Source: Acidobacteriaceae bacterium
GTDB taxonomy: Bacteria > Acidobacteriota > Terriglobia > Terriglobales > Acidobacteriaceae
Assembly: GCA_025350325.1 (NCBI GenBank)
Contig: JANXYB010000042.1
Span: forward strand, 1-56,803
DNA: 56,803 nucleotides
Direction of reading: 5' to 3'
In this document: one piece after another, positions 27,244-37,259 of the stretch
How positions within the stretch are numbered: the first letter of the stretch is position 1
Layout of the letters: every line of letters begins with the position of its first letter
The notes under the pieces: model-generated
The model's input: only the letters and a program-made list of their open reading frames with translations
Told to the model about the DNA's origin: nothing
The model's database searches: none
Made by a program: the position numbers and the translations under genes

Positions 27244-28421
27244 GTGGCACTGATGATTTTCAAAAAGCTAAGCTTCGCATCATTCCACCCGGCGGCCTCC
27301 TGGCCATTCTCGGGGGCGGCCAGCTAGGCCGTATGACCGCGATGGCCGCGCGTACCATGGGCTACCGCGTGCGCGTGATGGATCCAGAGCAAGCTTGCCC
27401 GGCGAGTTTCGTCGTTGATGAAACCATCGTGGGCCGCTGGGACGATGTTGCGGCTGCGCGCAAGCTCGCAACCGGCGCCGATGCCGTCACTCTCGAGATC
27501 GAACAGATCGGCGTCGCGGCTCTCTCTGCCGTTGCATCGATCGCTCCGCTGCGCCCTGGCGTTGAGCCGATCCGCATCATCCAGGACAAAACCATCCAGA
27601 AAACATGGCTCGCCGACAACGGTTTCCCCGTCGGCGCATTTCGCGTCGTGCGCAGCGAATCGGAACTGCGCGCGGCAGTGAGGGAACTTGGCGGACGCGT
27701 GTTTTTGAAGATTGGTCGCGGCGGCTACGATGGCCGCGGGCAAGCGCGCATTGGTCTTGACTCACCAGCCACTGAGGCATGCATCAACGCAGCGTGGCAC
27801 GGCATCGGCGCGCAGCCTGCCATTGCCGAGCAGGCGCTCGACCTCGATTGCGAAATCAGCGTCATGGCTGCGCGCAACCCCGCCGGCGAGGTGCGCAGTT
27901 ATCCGGCGGCGCGCAATCATCATGAAAATCAGATCCTTGCGTGGAGCGTGCTGCCTTCCGGCGTTTCCCCTGAACTCGAGGTGCGCGCAAAGGCTCTAGC
28001 TGCGGCTATCGTTGCGCGCCTTGGCGTCGAGGGTCTGCTCTGTCTTGAGCTTTTCATTACGCACGACGGCAATCTATTTGTGAACGAACTCGCGCCTCGC
28101 CCGCACAATAGTTATCACCAAAGCGAGCGCGGATGCGTCACCAGCCAGTTTGAGCAGCTCGTGCGCACCACGTGCAATCTACCACTGGGCGACACTACGC
28201 TCATCACTCCAGCGGCAATCGTGAATCTTCTCGGCGATGTGTGGCTGAATAAATCCGGCCAGCCGAACTTCGCGGCGGCACTGGCGGTCCCGACCGTGCG
28301 CCTGCATCTCTACGAGAAGCACACCCCACGCATCGGCCGCAAAATGGGACATTTATCCGCGATTGGCGAGACTGCCGAGGAAGCGCTCAATCGCGTGCTG
28401 GAAGCAAAGCGAAGGCTTTAG
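27240..28421 (+). CDS. purK: N5-carboxyaminoimidazole ribonucleotide synthase PurK
   Basis: 393 residues from a GTG at 27240, overlapping the purE stop as GTGA, with GGAG upstream. An in-frame start at 27180 would run 60 bases into purE. This ATP-grasp ligase makes N5-CAIR from AIR, bicarbonate and ATP. Visible elements are the N-terminal LAILGGGQLGRM nucleotide-fold loop, KIGRGGYDGRGQ (the ATP-grasp Lys/Gly loop), ELAPRPHNSYHQSE in the metal-binding region, and the C-terminal small domain. Its stop overlaps the end of the convergent broken DUF3592 gene by four bases. Confidence 0.96.
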   Translation: MSGTDDFQKAKLRIIPPGGLLAILGGGQLGRMTAMAARTMGYRVRVMDPEQACPASFVVDETIVGRWDDVAAARKLATGADAVTLEIEQIGVAALSAVASIAPLRPGVEPIRIIQDKTIQKTWLADNGFPVGAFRVVRSESELRAAVRELGGRVFLKIGRGGYDGRGQARIGLDSPATEACINAAWHGIGAQPAIAEQALDLDCEISVMAARNPAGEVRSYPAARNHHENQILAWSVLPSGVSPELEVRAKALAAAIVARLGVEGLLCLELFITHDGNLFVNELAPRPHNSYHQSERGCVTSQFEQLVRTTCNLPLGDTTLITPAAIVNLLGDVWLNKSGQPNFAAALAVPTVRLHLYEKHTPRIGRKMGHLSAIGETAEEALNRVLEAKRRL

Positions 28422-28744
28422 TCGAGGACCAGAAAGGACCGCGTGGAATCCTTCGGACTGACGCGAATTCTGAGCTCGCTGTCTGGGGCATGATGGCGCA
28501 CAAAGGCCTCGGCATAGTTGGGATAGATATACGGCTTTTTCATCACGCCGTGAAAGCGCTCAAACTCCGCTTTGTATTCGTACTAGAGCACGACATAATC
28601 TCCGCCGTAGCCATGCTTTTCAAAATGACAGCGGACAATCGTGCCTGCCACTGTTGGCCATTTGCGGCTGACCGCCTTGCGCCAAAAGATGATCATCCAG
28701 CGCGCCAGGAAGCCGAAGTGGATATCGAGGACTAAGCCTGCCAT
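28418..28744 (-). pseudogene. DUF3592-like membrane protein broken by an amber stop
   Basis: Reading the minus strand from an ATG at 28744 gives 108 codons to TAA at 28418-28420, in one uninterrupted frame except for TAG at codon 54 (28583-28585). The protein reads as a hydrophobic N-terminal membrane segment (LVLDIHFGFLARWMIIFW), then KWPTVAGTIVRCHFEKHGYGG, then the stop. After the stop it continues YEYKAEFERFHGVMKKPYIY and on to the natural end. The W-P-x-V-x-G-x-I opening and the Y-x-Y strand are typical of DUF3592. One base change (to GAG or CAG) would restore it. The coding-like conservation after the stop suggests recent loss or a sequence error. Confidence 0.75.
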
Positions 28745-28790
28745 AATTGCTGCAAGAATAGCAAACGCTATCTCTCAAGCATCTTTGGAG

Positions 28791-29156
28791 CTATATCCGC
28801 ACATCATTCTGCGCGGTGCGTTCGCCGCCCTCATGGCCGGTATTCGCCACGCCGCGAGGCTCGATCAGCAACAGCTTTACCTCCCCTGCGGCAAATGGCT
28901 TATGCTCGACGGCACGAGGCACCACGAACATCTCACCGGGCCCGATATGCACCGCGCCATCGCGAAAATCAATGCGCAGATCGCCTTCAATCACGATGAA
29001 TGTTTCATCCGTATCTTTGTGATCGTGCCAGATAAAGTCACCTTCGAGCTTCACGATTTTGAATTGATAATCGTTCATCTCAGCGATGACTTTCGGCGTC
29101 CATTGCTCATCAAACAATGCAAACTTCCGCTGCAGATTGATCGGCTCGTAGATCAT
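28791..29156 (-). CDS. Small cupin-domain protein
   Basis: 121 residues from the ATG at 29156, with GGGGAG just upstream. Starting at 29195 would run into the typA end. A single cupin barrel shows the two motifs: WHDHKDTDETFIVIEGDLRI (His/His/Glu metal ligands) and PGEMFVVPRAVEHKPFA with the third His. Substrate unknown. Relatives include sugar-isomerase-like and dioxygenase-like small cupins. It starts 12 bases after the typA stop, so the two are probably co-transcribed, followed by the broken DUF3592 gene. Confidence 0.85.
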   Translation of the reverse strand: MIYEPINLQRKFALFDEQWTPKVIAEMNDYQFKIVKLEGDFIWHDHKDTDETFIVIEGDLRIDFRDGAVHIGPGEMFVVPRAVEHKPFAAGEVKLLLIEPRGVANTGHEGGERTAQNDVRI

Positions 29157-29167
29157 GGCGTCTCCCC

Positions 29168-30991
29168 TCAGCTGGACTGATCGCCCTTCTCCCAACGCTT
29201 CGGGCGGCGGTTCGCCTGCAATACCTTCTTGCGCAGCCGCAAGGACTTCGGCGTCACTTCGACCATCTCGTCTTCCGCGATGAATTCGATTGCCTGCTCC
29301 AGGTTCAGAGCTTTGTAAGGCACCAGGCGAATCGCATCATCCGCGCTCGATGCACGCATGTTGGTCATCTTTTTTTCGCGAATCACGTTGACGTCGAGAT
29401 CGTTGTCGCGCGAATGCTCGCCGACCACCATGCCTTCGTAGACCTCAACGCCCGCGCCCAAAAAGAGAATCCCGCGCTCCTGCAATCCATTCAGCGAATA
29501 CGTCGTCGTCTGCCCCTGCCGGTCGGCAATCAGCGCGCCCGTAGGCCGCTGCGGAATCTCGCCCTGGTAAGGAATGTAGCCGTCAAACAGCGCGTTCATC
29601 ACGATCGTTCCGCGCGTCTCGGTCAGCATTTCGCTGCGCAAGCCAATCAGCCCTCGGCTGGGTACGCGAAACTCCATCCGCACGCGGCCAGACCCATGAT
29701 TGTGCATTTTGTTCATCTCGCCTTTGCGCGGCCCTAGCTTTTCAATCACCACGCCGGTGTGCTGCTCAGGTACGTCGATGGTCAGGTGCTCCACCGGTTC
29801 CATGCGCGTTCCGTCTACCATTTTGGTCACGATTTCAGGCCGCCCGGCGCACAGTTCAAACCCTTCGCGGCGCATCATTTCAATGAGGATGGCGAGTTGC
29901 AATTCACCACGACCCAACACCTTGAAGCTGTCAGGCGACCCGGTATCTTCAACGCGAATAGACACGTTGGTCAGCAGTTCCTTTTCAAGCCGCTCGCGCA
30001 GATTGCGGCTGGTTACATATTGCCCTTCTCGTCCCGCGAATGGAGAATTATTCACGCTGAATTGAATCGCAATGGTCGGCTCGTCGATCACGATCAGAGG
30101 CAGAGGCGAAGGATTGTCGATGCTCGTAATCGTCTCGCCAATGGTGATGCCCTCGACGCCCGCGACCGCAACGATGTCGCCCATCGTGGTCTCGGTTGTC
30201 TCGATGCGCTTAAGGCCCGAAAAAGTAAATAGCTTGGTGATGCGGGTTTTCATCAGCGACCCGTCGCGCTTCGAGATGTTCACATCATCGCCCGCATGCA
30301 GCGTGCCTTGAAACACACGGCAGATCGCTATGCGGCCAAAATATTCTGAATAGTCGAGATTGGTGACTAGGATCTGCAGCGCGCCGTCCGGATCCCCAGT
30401 TGCCGCGGGAATCGTGGAAACGATCGTCTCGAACAAAGCCTGTAGGTCAACTCCGGGATTAGCCATGTCAAGCGTTGCCGTACCCGCCTTCGCCACGGCA
30501 TACAGTACCGGAAAATCCAGTTGCGACTCTTCAGCGTCGAGATCGATAAACAAGTCGTATATCTCGTCCAACACTTCTTGCGGACGCGCGTCGGGGCGAT
30601 CAATCTTGTTGATCACCACGATAGGCTTCAATTTAGCCTCGAGCGCTTTTGCCAGCACGTAGCGCGTCTGCGGCAGCGGACCCTCGGCCGCATCTACCAG
30701 CAGCATCACGCCATCAACCATCTTGAGTGCGCGTTCCACTTCGCCGCCAAAATCGGCGTGGCCTGGGGTATCGACAATGTTAATCTTGCCGCCCTCAAAA
30801 ACAATGGCGGTATTCTTGGCGAGGATGGTGATGCCCCGCTCGCGTTCCAGTTCGTTCGAGTCCATCACCCGGTCGGTCATCTGTTCGTTAGCGCGAAAGG
30901 TTCCCGACTGCCGTAGCATGGCGTCAACCAGGGTTGTCTTACCGTGGTCGACATGGGCGATGATGGCGATATTGCGTATCGTCTGAGTCAC
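29168..30991 (-). CDS. typA: Ribosome-associated GTPase TypA/BipA
   Basis: 607 residues, the normal TypA length. Translation-factor GTPase that binds ribosomes and assists stress, cold-shock and 50S-assembly functions. G1 is AHVDHGKT (13-20), G2/switch I lies in ERGITI, G3 is DTPGHADF, G4 is [11 protein letters not shown]-like domains II, III and V follow, then the TypA-specific C-terminal domain. The start is GTG at 30991, with AAGGA about 11 bases upstream. It is divergent from the metallo-hydrolase gene. Confidence 0.97.
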   Translation of the reverse strand: MTQTIRNIAIIAHVDHGKTTLVDAMLRQSGTFRANEQMTDRVMDSNELERERGITILAKNTAIVFEGGKINIVDTPGHADFGGEVERALKMVDGVMLLVDAAEGPLPQTRYVLAKALEAKLKPIVVINKIDRPDARPQEVLDEIYDLFIDLDAEESQLDFPVLYAVAKAGTATLDMANPGVDLQALFETIVSTIPAATGDPDGALQILVTNLDYSEYFGRIAICRVFQGTLHAGDDVNISKRDGSLMKTRITKLFTFSGLKRIETTETTMGDIVAVAGVEGITIGETITSIDNPSPLPLIVIDEPTIAIQFSVNNSPFAGREGQYVTSRNLRERLEKELLTNVSIRVEDTGSPDSFKVLGRGELQLAILIEMMRREGFELCAGRPEIVTKMVDGTRMEPVEHLTIDVPEQHTGVVIEKLGPRKGEMNKMHNHGSGRVRMEFRVPSRGLIGLRSEMLTETRGTIVMNALFDGYIPYQGEIPQRPTGALIADRQGQTTTYSLNGLQERGILFLGAGVEVYEGMVVGEHSRDNDLDVNVIREKKMTNMRASSADDAIRLVPYKALNLEQAIEFIAEDEMVEVTPKSLRLRKKVLQANRRPKRWEKGDQSS

Positions 30992-31307
30992 AGGTGAAGT
31001 TTTCCTTTTCTACGGCAAAACCGGTAAAGTTTTGCTTCAGTCAAAGCGTTCAAGGGGCCGTCTTTCCACCCGCCGGCGAATACCTGTCCCGGAGACCCTA
31101 TATAAGGTCACGTCGACTGGAGTTCAATGGCTCGGGGATTTCCGGATCCCTGGCTTGGCATTCGGGCTCGGCCAAAGGCGGCCCACAGGTTGGGGACCAA
31201 AAGCGGTAAATCGCCACACAATGCAGCACTTCCTATTCTAACAGCACCATTCGTTGGCCCGACGCCGGTTCCCCCCATCGGCCTTGGTCCTATACACTCA
31301 TCCGCAA
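30992..31307. other. Divergent upstream region of typA and the metallo-hydrolase
   Basis: 316 bases with no supported gene. It must contain the promoters of both flanking genes. TATACA at 31291-31296 could be a -10 box for the plus-strand gene, but its -35 is poor. It lies only 12 bases before the ATG at 31308, so a short or leaderless transcript would be needed. I found no tRNA-like cloverleaf. Confidence 0.4.
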
Positions 31308-32417
31308 ATGCGAAGCGCCCCTTACGACCGGTCAATTCCCCTCATCCACACCTCTGCTACCCGGCATGCAACCGTGTTCGCTGCCTTGTTGATGGCTTTT
31401 GCCCTCGCTTTGCTCGGCGTCGCAGTTCCGGTGCGAATCGATGCGCAGACGGCAAGCAGAAATCAATCCAACCTGCTGATCTATATCATCGATGTTGAGG
31501 GTGGCCAAGCCACATTGCTGGTGTCGCCATCGGGCAGTTCGCTCCTCGTCGATACCGGATGGCCAGGTAACGACGGCCGCGACGCCCAGCGCATTCAGGC
31601 TGCAATGAAAGACGCCGGCATCTCCAAGATCAGCAAGGTGCTCATCACCCATTTTCACACCGATCACGTGGGCGGCGTGCCGGAGCTGGTCAAGCGCGTC
31701 GAGGTGGGTGAATTCCTCGACCACGGTATCAATCGCGAAGACTCCGACATCACGCGCAAAGACACCGCCGCCTATCTCAAGGCCATCCAAGGCAAGCCAC
31801 GCCGCGTCTTGCATCCAGGCGACCGTATCGAGATTCCCGGCCTTAATACGACAGTCCTCACCGCCGATGGCGAACACGTCCATTCAGTGGCAGGCACCAA
31901 GCTCGTGCCCAACCCGTATTGCGCCACTGAACCAAAGTGGGAACTCGACGGCACGGAGAATCCGCGCTCGGTCGGCATTCTGGTTCGCTTCGGTGCATTC
32001 AGCTTTCTCGACCTCGGCGACCTCACCAAGCCCAAGGAAATCGCGCTCGTTTGCCCCAACAATCCCATCGGTACCGTCGACCTCTATCTGGTTACGCACC
32101 ACGGTTTCAATCTCTCCAATACGCGCTCCATCGTCGATGCGATTCATCCCCGCGTGGCCATCATGGATAACGGCGCACATAAGGCCGGCAGTCCCGAAGC
32201 CTGGCAGACTGTGCATGAAAGTCCCGGCTTGGAAGACCTCTATATGCTGCATACCGCCGAGGGCTCCGATGCGGCGCACAACAGTCCCGAAGCTATGATC
32301 GCAAACCCCAAAGGCGGTGGCGATGGCGCATACTTCAAAGTGATCGCGCGGACGGATGGCAGCTTTTCTGTAACCAACTCGCGCACTGGGCAAACCAAGA
32401 ACTACGCGCACCAATAG
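31308..32417 (+). CDS. Exported metallo-beta-lactamase-fold hydrolase
   Basis: 369 residues from the ATG at 31308. An upstream in-frame TTG (31254) gives a longer, less likely start. An N-terminal signal or anchor (about 20-47) is followed by the MBL fold. The motif ITHFHTDHVGG gives His 115, His 117, Asp 119 and His 120 as zinc ligands. LDLGDLTKP and LVTHHG supply the later ligands. The overall pattern is that of the ComEC-C/Rec2-type MBL branch without the membrane part. It probably acts in the periplasm, substrate unknown. There is no obvious ribosome site before 31308. Confidence 0.8.
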   Translation: MRSAPYDRSIPLIHTSATRHATVFAALLMAFALALLGVAVPVRIDAQTASRNQSNLLIYIIDVEGGQATLLVSPSGSSLLVDTGWPGNDGRDAQRIQAAMKDAGISKISKVLITHFHTDHVGGVPELVKRVEVGEFLDHGINREDSDITRKDTAAYLKAIQGKPRRVLHPGDRIEIPGLNTTVLTADGEHVHSVAGTKLVPNPYCATEPKWELDGTENPRSVGILVRFGAFSFLDLGDLTKPKEIALVCPNNPIGTVDLYLVTHHGFNLSNTRSIVDAIHPRVAIMDNGAHKAGSPEAWQTVHESPGLEDLYMLHTAEGSDAAHNSPEAMIANPKGGGDGAYFKVIARTDGSFSVTNSRTGQTKNYAHQ

Positions 32418-32578
32418 TTTTCAACATACGAATTCAGCAAGCAACACTGAAGATTTAGCTTTTGAATGGCCGCGGATTTGGCCGCTCCACACGCGTGAGA
32501 AGAGACAAACGTTGATTTTGCCCTCAGGCACTCTCACCAAGGTTTCTCTTTGTCACCCGTTGCTCGAAGGAGTTCTCA

Positions 32579-33538
32579 ATGTCTGTATCCCGACGAAATT
32601 TCCTGGCCGGCGCGGCCGCAGCCGGCACACTCGCGACCATGCCCCGCATTCTGCAAGCGCGTTGCACTTTGCGCGTTGCCGTAATCAACGATGAAATCTC
32701 GCAGGACTTTGACCGCGCCTGTTCAGTCGCCGCCAACGACTTCGGTCTGCATTGGATCGAGCTACGCGGCATGTGGGATAAAAATCTAACCGCGCTCGGT
32801 GCGGACGACATCGCGAAAGCCCGCAAAATTCTCACCAAATACAACCTGCGCGTCACCGACATTGCCAGCCCGCTCTTCAAATCCGACTGGCCGGGCGCGC
32901 CGGTTTCAAAACAGAGTGAACGGCGCGACCAGTTCAAGGCCGACTTCGATTTCAAACAACAGGACGCATTGCTCGAGCACTGCATTGAACTAGCCAAAAC
33001 ATTCGAGACCGACCGCATTCGCTGCTTCGATTTCTGGCGTCTCGACGACGTCAAGCCGTACCGCGCGGCAATAGACATAAAGCTGCGCAAGGCCGCGCAG
33101 CGCTGCGCCAAAGACAAAATCGTTCTCCTGCTCGAGAACGAAATGTCGTGCAACACGGCAACCGGCGAAGAGGCCGCCGCAACCCTCAAGGCGGTGCCTG
33201 AAACGAACTTCATGCTCAACTGGGATCCCGGCAACGCCGCCACCTTCCCTAAAAACACGTCCTTGCTCAACGGCTACGACCTGTTGCCCAAGCACCGCAT
33301 CGGCCACTGCCACGCCAAGAACGTAGTCCGCAAGCCCGAAGGCAAATGGGAATGGGCGCCGGTCGGCACTGGCATTGTCGATTGGACCGCGCAATTAAAG
33401 GCACTGGAGCGCGATGGTTACAGTCACGCAATCAGTCTCGAAACCCATTGGCGCGGCGCAGGCACGCCCGAAGCCTCGACACGCATCAGCATGCAGGGCC
33501 TCAAAGACGCATTAGCCAAAGCTGGAACCGGTTGCTGA
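32579..33538 (+). CDS. Tat-exported sugar-phosphate isomerase/epimerase-like TIM-barrel protein
   Basis: 319 residues. The N-terminus MSVSRRNFLAGAAAAGTLAT is a classic twin-arginine signal (S-R-R-N-F-L). The body is an AP-endonuclease-2/xylose-isomerase-like TIM barrel with metal-ligand-type motifs LLLENEMSC (Glu), LNWDPGNA (Asp) and RIGHCHAKNVV (His). Enzymes of this type isomerise or epimerise sugars or inositols. The exact substrate is not readable. GAAGGAG precedes the ATG. Export of this fold is common in Acidobacteriota and Planctomycetes. Confidence 0.85.
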   Translation: MSVSRRNFLAGAAAAGTLATMPRILQARCTLRVAVINDEISQDFDRACSVAANDFGLHWIELRGMWDKNLTALGADDIAKARKILTKYNLRVTDIASPLFKSDWPGAPVSKQSERRDQFKADFDFKQQDALLEHCIELAKTFETDRIRCFDFWRLDDVKPYRAAIDIKLRKAAQRCAKDKIVLLLENEMSCNTATGEEAAATLKAVPETNFMLNWDPGNAATFPKNTSLLNGYDLLPKHRIGHCHAKNVVRKPEGKWEWAPVGTGIVDWTAQLKALERDGYSHAISLETHWRGAGTPEASTRISMQGLKDALAKAGTGC

Positions 33539-33582
33539 CGGGCTAAACCAGTTTCGGAATTGATGTATTACGAAAGCTGCTC

Positions 33583-34866
33583 TTACGCTTTTCGCGTCCG
33601 CGAATAAAGCCCTTCGAGCGCATCGCACGCCATCTTCACGCCGTCTTCACCATTTAATTGCTGCGCCACACGCTGCGACTGCTGCTCCAGATGCGGCTTC
33701 GCAAGCATGGCTTCGATGGTGCGCGCCACTTTGCGCGGCTGATACGCGCGGCGGCGAATCACCTCTGCCACACCCAAGCGCTCCATGCGCCGTGCGTTGT
33801 CCGGCTGATCGTGTGAATAAGGCATGATCAGCATCGGCTTGCCCGCACGCAAACACTGCGCCGTCGTCCCCACGCCACCCTGGTGCACGACCAGCGATGC
33901 CCGCGAAAACAGTGCCGAGTAAGGCGCGTACTCCGCCACGCAAATTGAACCGGGCAGCTTCTCTTTGAGCCGATTACGCGGATCAGTGCCAATCAGCAGC
34001 ACCGCACGTACACCCAATTCCATGGCCGCCTTGGCTGACACTTCGTAAAAATCCCCTGCCGCCAACACTGCCGCCGAGCCCAAGGTAAACACCACCGGCG
34101 CTGCTCCCGCGTCTAGAAATTTTTCAAGGTGCAACGGCAGCTTGGCATTGCCCGCGTCTGAGTCGTAATAGCAAAACCCGGTGATCAACACATTGCGCGG
34201 CCAGTCTTTTTGCTCCACGCCAAGCACCTTTGAAAACAACGCCAGCACCAGGTCTGGCGAGTGCTTCGCGTCAAACAGGGGATTGACGCCCTTGCCTAAT
34301 CTCAACTCTCTGCGCAAATCGTAAATCGGTTGCGGCCAATGCAAACTCACCAGCCGCGCCAGTTTGCTGATCGCTGCGCCCATGCCCGGAATTACGTGAT
34401 CGACGCGCGCCAGGTGCGGATAAGGCGGCAGCACCGGCGGATCGTAGGCCGAAAAAAACGACAGCGGCGCGAGTAAATAACTGGCCCACGGAATTCCCGT
34501 AACCTCGGCCACGATCGGTCCTGCATAATTCAATTCCCCGAGCAGCATCAGGTCGGTGCGCTCTGGCTTTGTCACCGCGTCAAGCAGGTCGCCATATGTT
34601 TCCCGCAACGATGGAAACAAGAATCTTCGCAGCCCGTACTCGGTGCCTTTCTTGATGTCGTAGATCATCTCGACCAGGGCGCTATCGGTGGGATCGATAT
34701 TCGGGCGCACCGCGCAAAATTCCAGCCCCAGCGGGGCTACCTTGGGCTTGTACACCTCGGGCAGTGCAATCACCGGCACATGTCCGCGCCGCCGCAACTC
34801 CAGCGCCAACGCAATGAGCGGATTGGTGTCGCCCATGGTGCCGATGTTCGAGAGGACGATGCGCAC
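33583..34866 (-). CDS. UGT/MGT-type glycosyltransferase (GT1 family)
   Basis: 427 residues, GT-B fold. The N-terminus MRIVLSNIGTMGDTNPLIAL is the acceptor-domain loop. The C-terminal donor domain has the family signature HQGGVGTTAQCLRAGKPMLI followed by YSHDQPDNARR, which binds UDP- or dTDP-sugar. It probably glycosylates a lipid, sterol-like or polyketide acceptor. It converges with the TIM-barrel gene (45-base gap) and is divergent from the response regulator. Confidence 0.88.
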   Translation of the reverse strand: MRIVLSNIGTMGDTNPLIALALELRRRGHVPVIALPEVYKPKVAPLGLEFCAVRPNIDPTDSALVEMIYDIKKGTEYGLRRFLFPSLRETYGDLLDAVTKPERTDLMLLGELNYAGPIVAEVTGIPWASYLLAPLSFFSAYDPPVLPPYPHLARVDHVIPGMGAAISKLARLVSLHWPQPIYDLRRELRLGKGVNPLFDAKHSPDLVLALFSKVLGVEQKDWPRNVLITGFCYYDSDAGNAKLPLHLEKFLDAGAAPVVFTLGSAAVLAAGDFYEVSAKAAMELGVRAVLLIGTDPRNRLKEKLPGSICVAEYAPYSALFSRASLVVHQGGVGTTAQCLRAGKPMLIMPYSHDQPDNARRMERLGVAEVIRRRAYQPRKVARTIEAMLAKPHLEQQSQRVAQQLNGEDGVKMACDALEGLYSRTRKA

Positions 34867-34991
34867 AATTTATCCGAACGATTGATTGAACTGCAGCGAT
34901 AAGGTTAATGCATTGGGCCGCGAATTTGCGTTCATCGCTTCAGCCTCGTTTAATCTTGCTTGGAGACAATCACGAGGGAGACACTCGCCCC

Positions 34992-35699
34992 ATGCGCGTA
35001 TTGCTGGTTGAAGACGAAGTGCGATTGGCCGACAATCTTGCTGCAGCCTTGCGCGAGGGGCCCGGCTTCGCAGTCGACTGGGCCGGCGATGGCGAGGCTG
35101 GCGAAGACTACGCGCGCAATCGCTGTTACGACCTCATCGTTCTCGACCTGATGCTCCCCAAACTCGACGGCCTCAGCCTGCTGCGTCGTCTCCGCGCTCG
35201 AGAGGATCCCACGCCGGTCCTCATTCTCACTGCCAAAGACGGCGCACAATCCATCATTGAACTGCTCAATGCCGGCGCCGACGATTACCTCGCTAAGCCC
35301 TTCGACCTCGGCGAACTTATCGCTCGCGCCAAGGCCCTCATCCGCCGCGGCAAAGGCGCAAGTCATCCTACCCTCAACGCTCTTGATCTCGAGGTCAATA
35401 CCCTTGAGCAGACCGTGCGCCGGGGCGGGCAGCTCGTCGACCTTTCTCCCACTGAATACCGTATCCTCGAATACCTCATTCATCACCCGCGCAAGATTGT
35501 CAGCAAGCGAGAGATGCTCGAGCATCTCTACGACTACAACTGGGAACACCACTCCAACGTCATCGAGGCACACGTCTCCAACCTGCGTAAGAAGCTCGAT
35601 GCTGCTGTGCCTGACGCCGACCCGATCATTGAAACCATGCGCGGACGCGGCTATCGCATGGCCGCGGAATCCGTCGATCATGTGCAGGAGAAAGCATGA
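34992..35699 (+). CDS. OmpR/PhoB-type response regulator
   Basis: 235 residues from the ATG at 34992, preceded by GAGGGAG 11 bases upstream. An in-frame ATG at 34908 would add 28 unrelated residues. The receiver domain has the acidic pair EDE, phospho-Asp 52 in IVLDLMLPK, a Thr in LTAKDGA and Lys in LAKPFD. A winged-helix DNA-binding domain follows (about 130-225), ending RGRGYRM. It overlaps the kinase start by four bases (ATGA), so the pair is one unit. Targets are unknown. The exported propeller downstream is a candidate. Confidence 0.94.
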   Translation: MRVLLVEDEVRLADNLAAALREGPGFAVDWAGDGEAGEDYARNRCYDLIVLDLMLPKLDGLSLLRRLRAREDPTPVLILTAKDGAQSIIELLNAGADDYLAKPFDLGELIARAKALIRRGKGASHPTLNALDLEVNTLEQTVRRGGQLVDLSPTEYRILEYLIHHPRKIVSKREMLEHLYDYNWEHHSNVIEAHVSNLRKKLDAAVPDADPIIETMRGRGYRMAAESVDHVQEKA

Positions 35700-37159
35700 A
35701 GACGCGCTCGATCGCTTTCCGACTCATCGTTGCCGTGCTCTCCGTCGAGCTGCTCTCCTCGGTCCTGGTCGTCTTCCTTTCACTCGGATACGAACGCCAC
35801 ACCCACTTCACCGCTTTTGACATCATGCTGCGCGGTCGCGCCGACTCAATGCTCGTAGCTGTGCAGGACTCTGAAGATGCCCAGGCCAACGTCGTTCTCA
35901 ATCAGGGCGATCTTCATCTTCCTCGCGGCGATGTGTACGAGGTCTACGACCAGGGCGGCAAGCTGCTCGGCCGCTCAAATAACTGGCAGGGCGCGCCCGC
36001 TGGCGCATGGGCCGAATCCTCCGACGGCTTCCTGCAACTCAAAATCAACGACCACCGTTATCGCGTGCTGCGACTGCATGGGTCGCGGTTCGTCGATGCG
36101 GGTGAATCGGGCGGTGGCAAACTCCGCCCCGTCATTATCTTTTATGGCGCCGCGACCAATCGCGTGTGGAACGCCATTCGTGGCGCGGTCGAATTCTACG
36201 CGGTGGGTAGCCTGCTGCTTCTGCTCGTCACCGGCCCACTCATCGCGTGGCTGCTCCATCGCGGCTTGCTTCCGCTGCGCCAACTTGCAGCGCTGGCATC
36301 GCACGTCTCCGTCGATTCATGGGCTTTCTCTCCGCCCGAGAGCGCACGCGCCACGCCAGAACTCGCTCCTCTTACCCACGCGATTGAAAGCGTTCTGCAG
36401 CGGCTTGAGCGATCGTTCGTGCAGCAGCGGACCTTCGTCTCCGACGCCGCTCATGAACTCAAAACCGCTGTCGCCGTCGTTAAGTCATCGCTGCAGTTGC
36501 TCGGCATTCGCCAGCGCACCGCCGAGGAGTATGAGGTCGGCATCGAGCGTTCTCTCGCCGACACGCAGCGCCTGGAAGAACTCATCGCCAAGATGCTCAC
36601 CCTGGCGCGCGTCGAGAGCGCGGTCGCTAACCCCGTCGCTCCCTCTACCTGCGACATCAGTGATTGCGTGCGCCAGACATTTGCGCAGCTTGAGACATTT
36701 GCCGCGGTGCGCGGCATCGGCGTCTACCTGGTTCCACTACCTGAAAACGATTGTCCTGTCCCGCTCTCCGCAGAGGATTGTTCGTTGCTGGCCTCAAACC
36801 TAATGCTCAATGCGCTGCAACATAGTCGCCAGGGCTCGACGGTCGAGATCCAGGTTAGCGATCACAATGACTTCGTCGAGCTCATCGTTGAAGATCATGG
36901 CGAAGGCATTGACGCAGCGGTCTTGCCCCACATCTTTGATCGCTTCTATCGTGGGGATCCGTCGCGCACCCGCTCCACCGGCGGTGCCGGCCTCGGTCTT
37001 GCCATCTGCAAATCCGTTGCCGAAAAAGCCGGCGGCTCCGTCGAATTGAAGAGCGAACGCGGTCGCGGCACCATAGCCACCGTCAAGCTGCCGCTGGCAC
37101 ACAAGCCGCAGAGCGCTTCAACGTGGTCTCAAATACCGCGTCACGTTACAAGAGGATGA
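35696..37159 (+). CDS. Membrane sensor histidine kinase
   Basis: 487 residues. The first membrane helix (about 8-30) is followed by a periplasmic sensor of about 130 residues and a second helix (about 167-187). A HAMP-like linker comes next, then HisKA with phospho-accepting His 253 in SDAAHELKT. The HATPase domain has N box NLMLNALQHS, G1 EDHGEGID and G2 GGAGLGLAI. It is complete and should phosphorylate the upstream response regulator. The architecture matches the QseC/TctE-like family. Signal unknown. Confidence 0.94.
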   Translation: MKTRSIAFRLIVAVLSVELLSSVLVVFLSLGYERHTHFTAFDIMLRGRADSMLVAVQDSEDAQANVVLNQGDLHLPRGDVYEVYDQGGKLLGRSNNWQGAPAGAWAESSDGFLQLKINDHRYRVLRLHGSRFVDAGESGGGKLRPVIIFYGAATNRVWNAIRGAVEFYAVGSLLLLLVTGPLIAWLLHRGLLPLRQLAALASHVSVDSWAFSPPESARATPELAPLTHAIESVLQRLERSFVQQRTFVSDAAHELKTAVAVVKSSLQLLGIRQRTAEEYEVGIERSLADTQRLEELIAKMLTLARVESAVANPVAPSTCDISDCVRQTFAQLETFAAVRGIGVYLVPLPENDCPVPLSAEDCSLLASNLMLNALQHSRQGSTVEIQVSDHNDFVELIVEDHGEGIDAAVLPHIFDRFYRGDPSRTRSTGGAGLGLAICKSVAEKAGGSVELKSERGRGTIATVKLPLAHKPQSASTWSQIPRHVTRG

Positions 37160-37259
37160 GCGACCCACATGCAACCATCTTCAGCATTAATTAACCTCGC
37201 TGTGGCACACTTCATACGCCGGTGTCTCTTTTGCGCCGAGCCCTTTCGCGGAGTTCACT

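Noticed and set aside
28490..28735. Plus-strand open frame of 81 codons after purK
   Set aside because: The minus strand of the same stretch reads as a DUF3592-like protein broken by one stop, which explains the region better.
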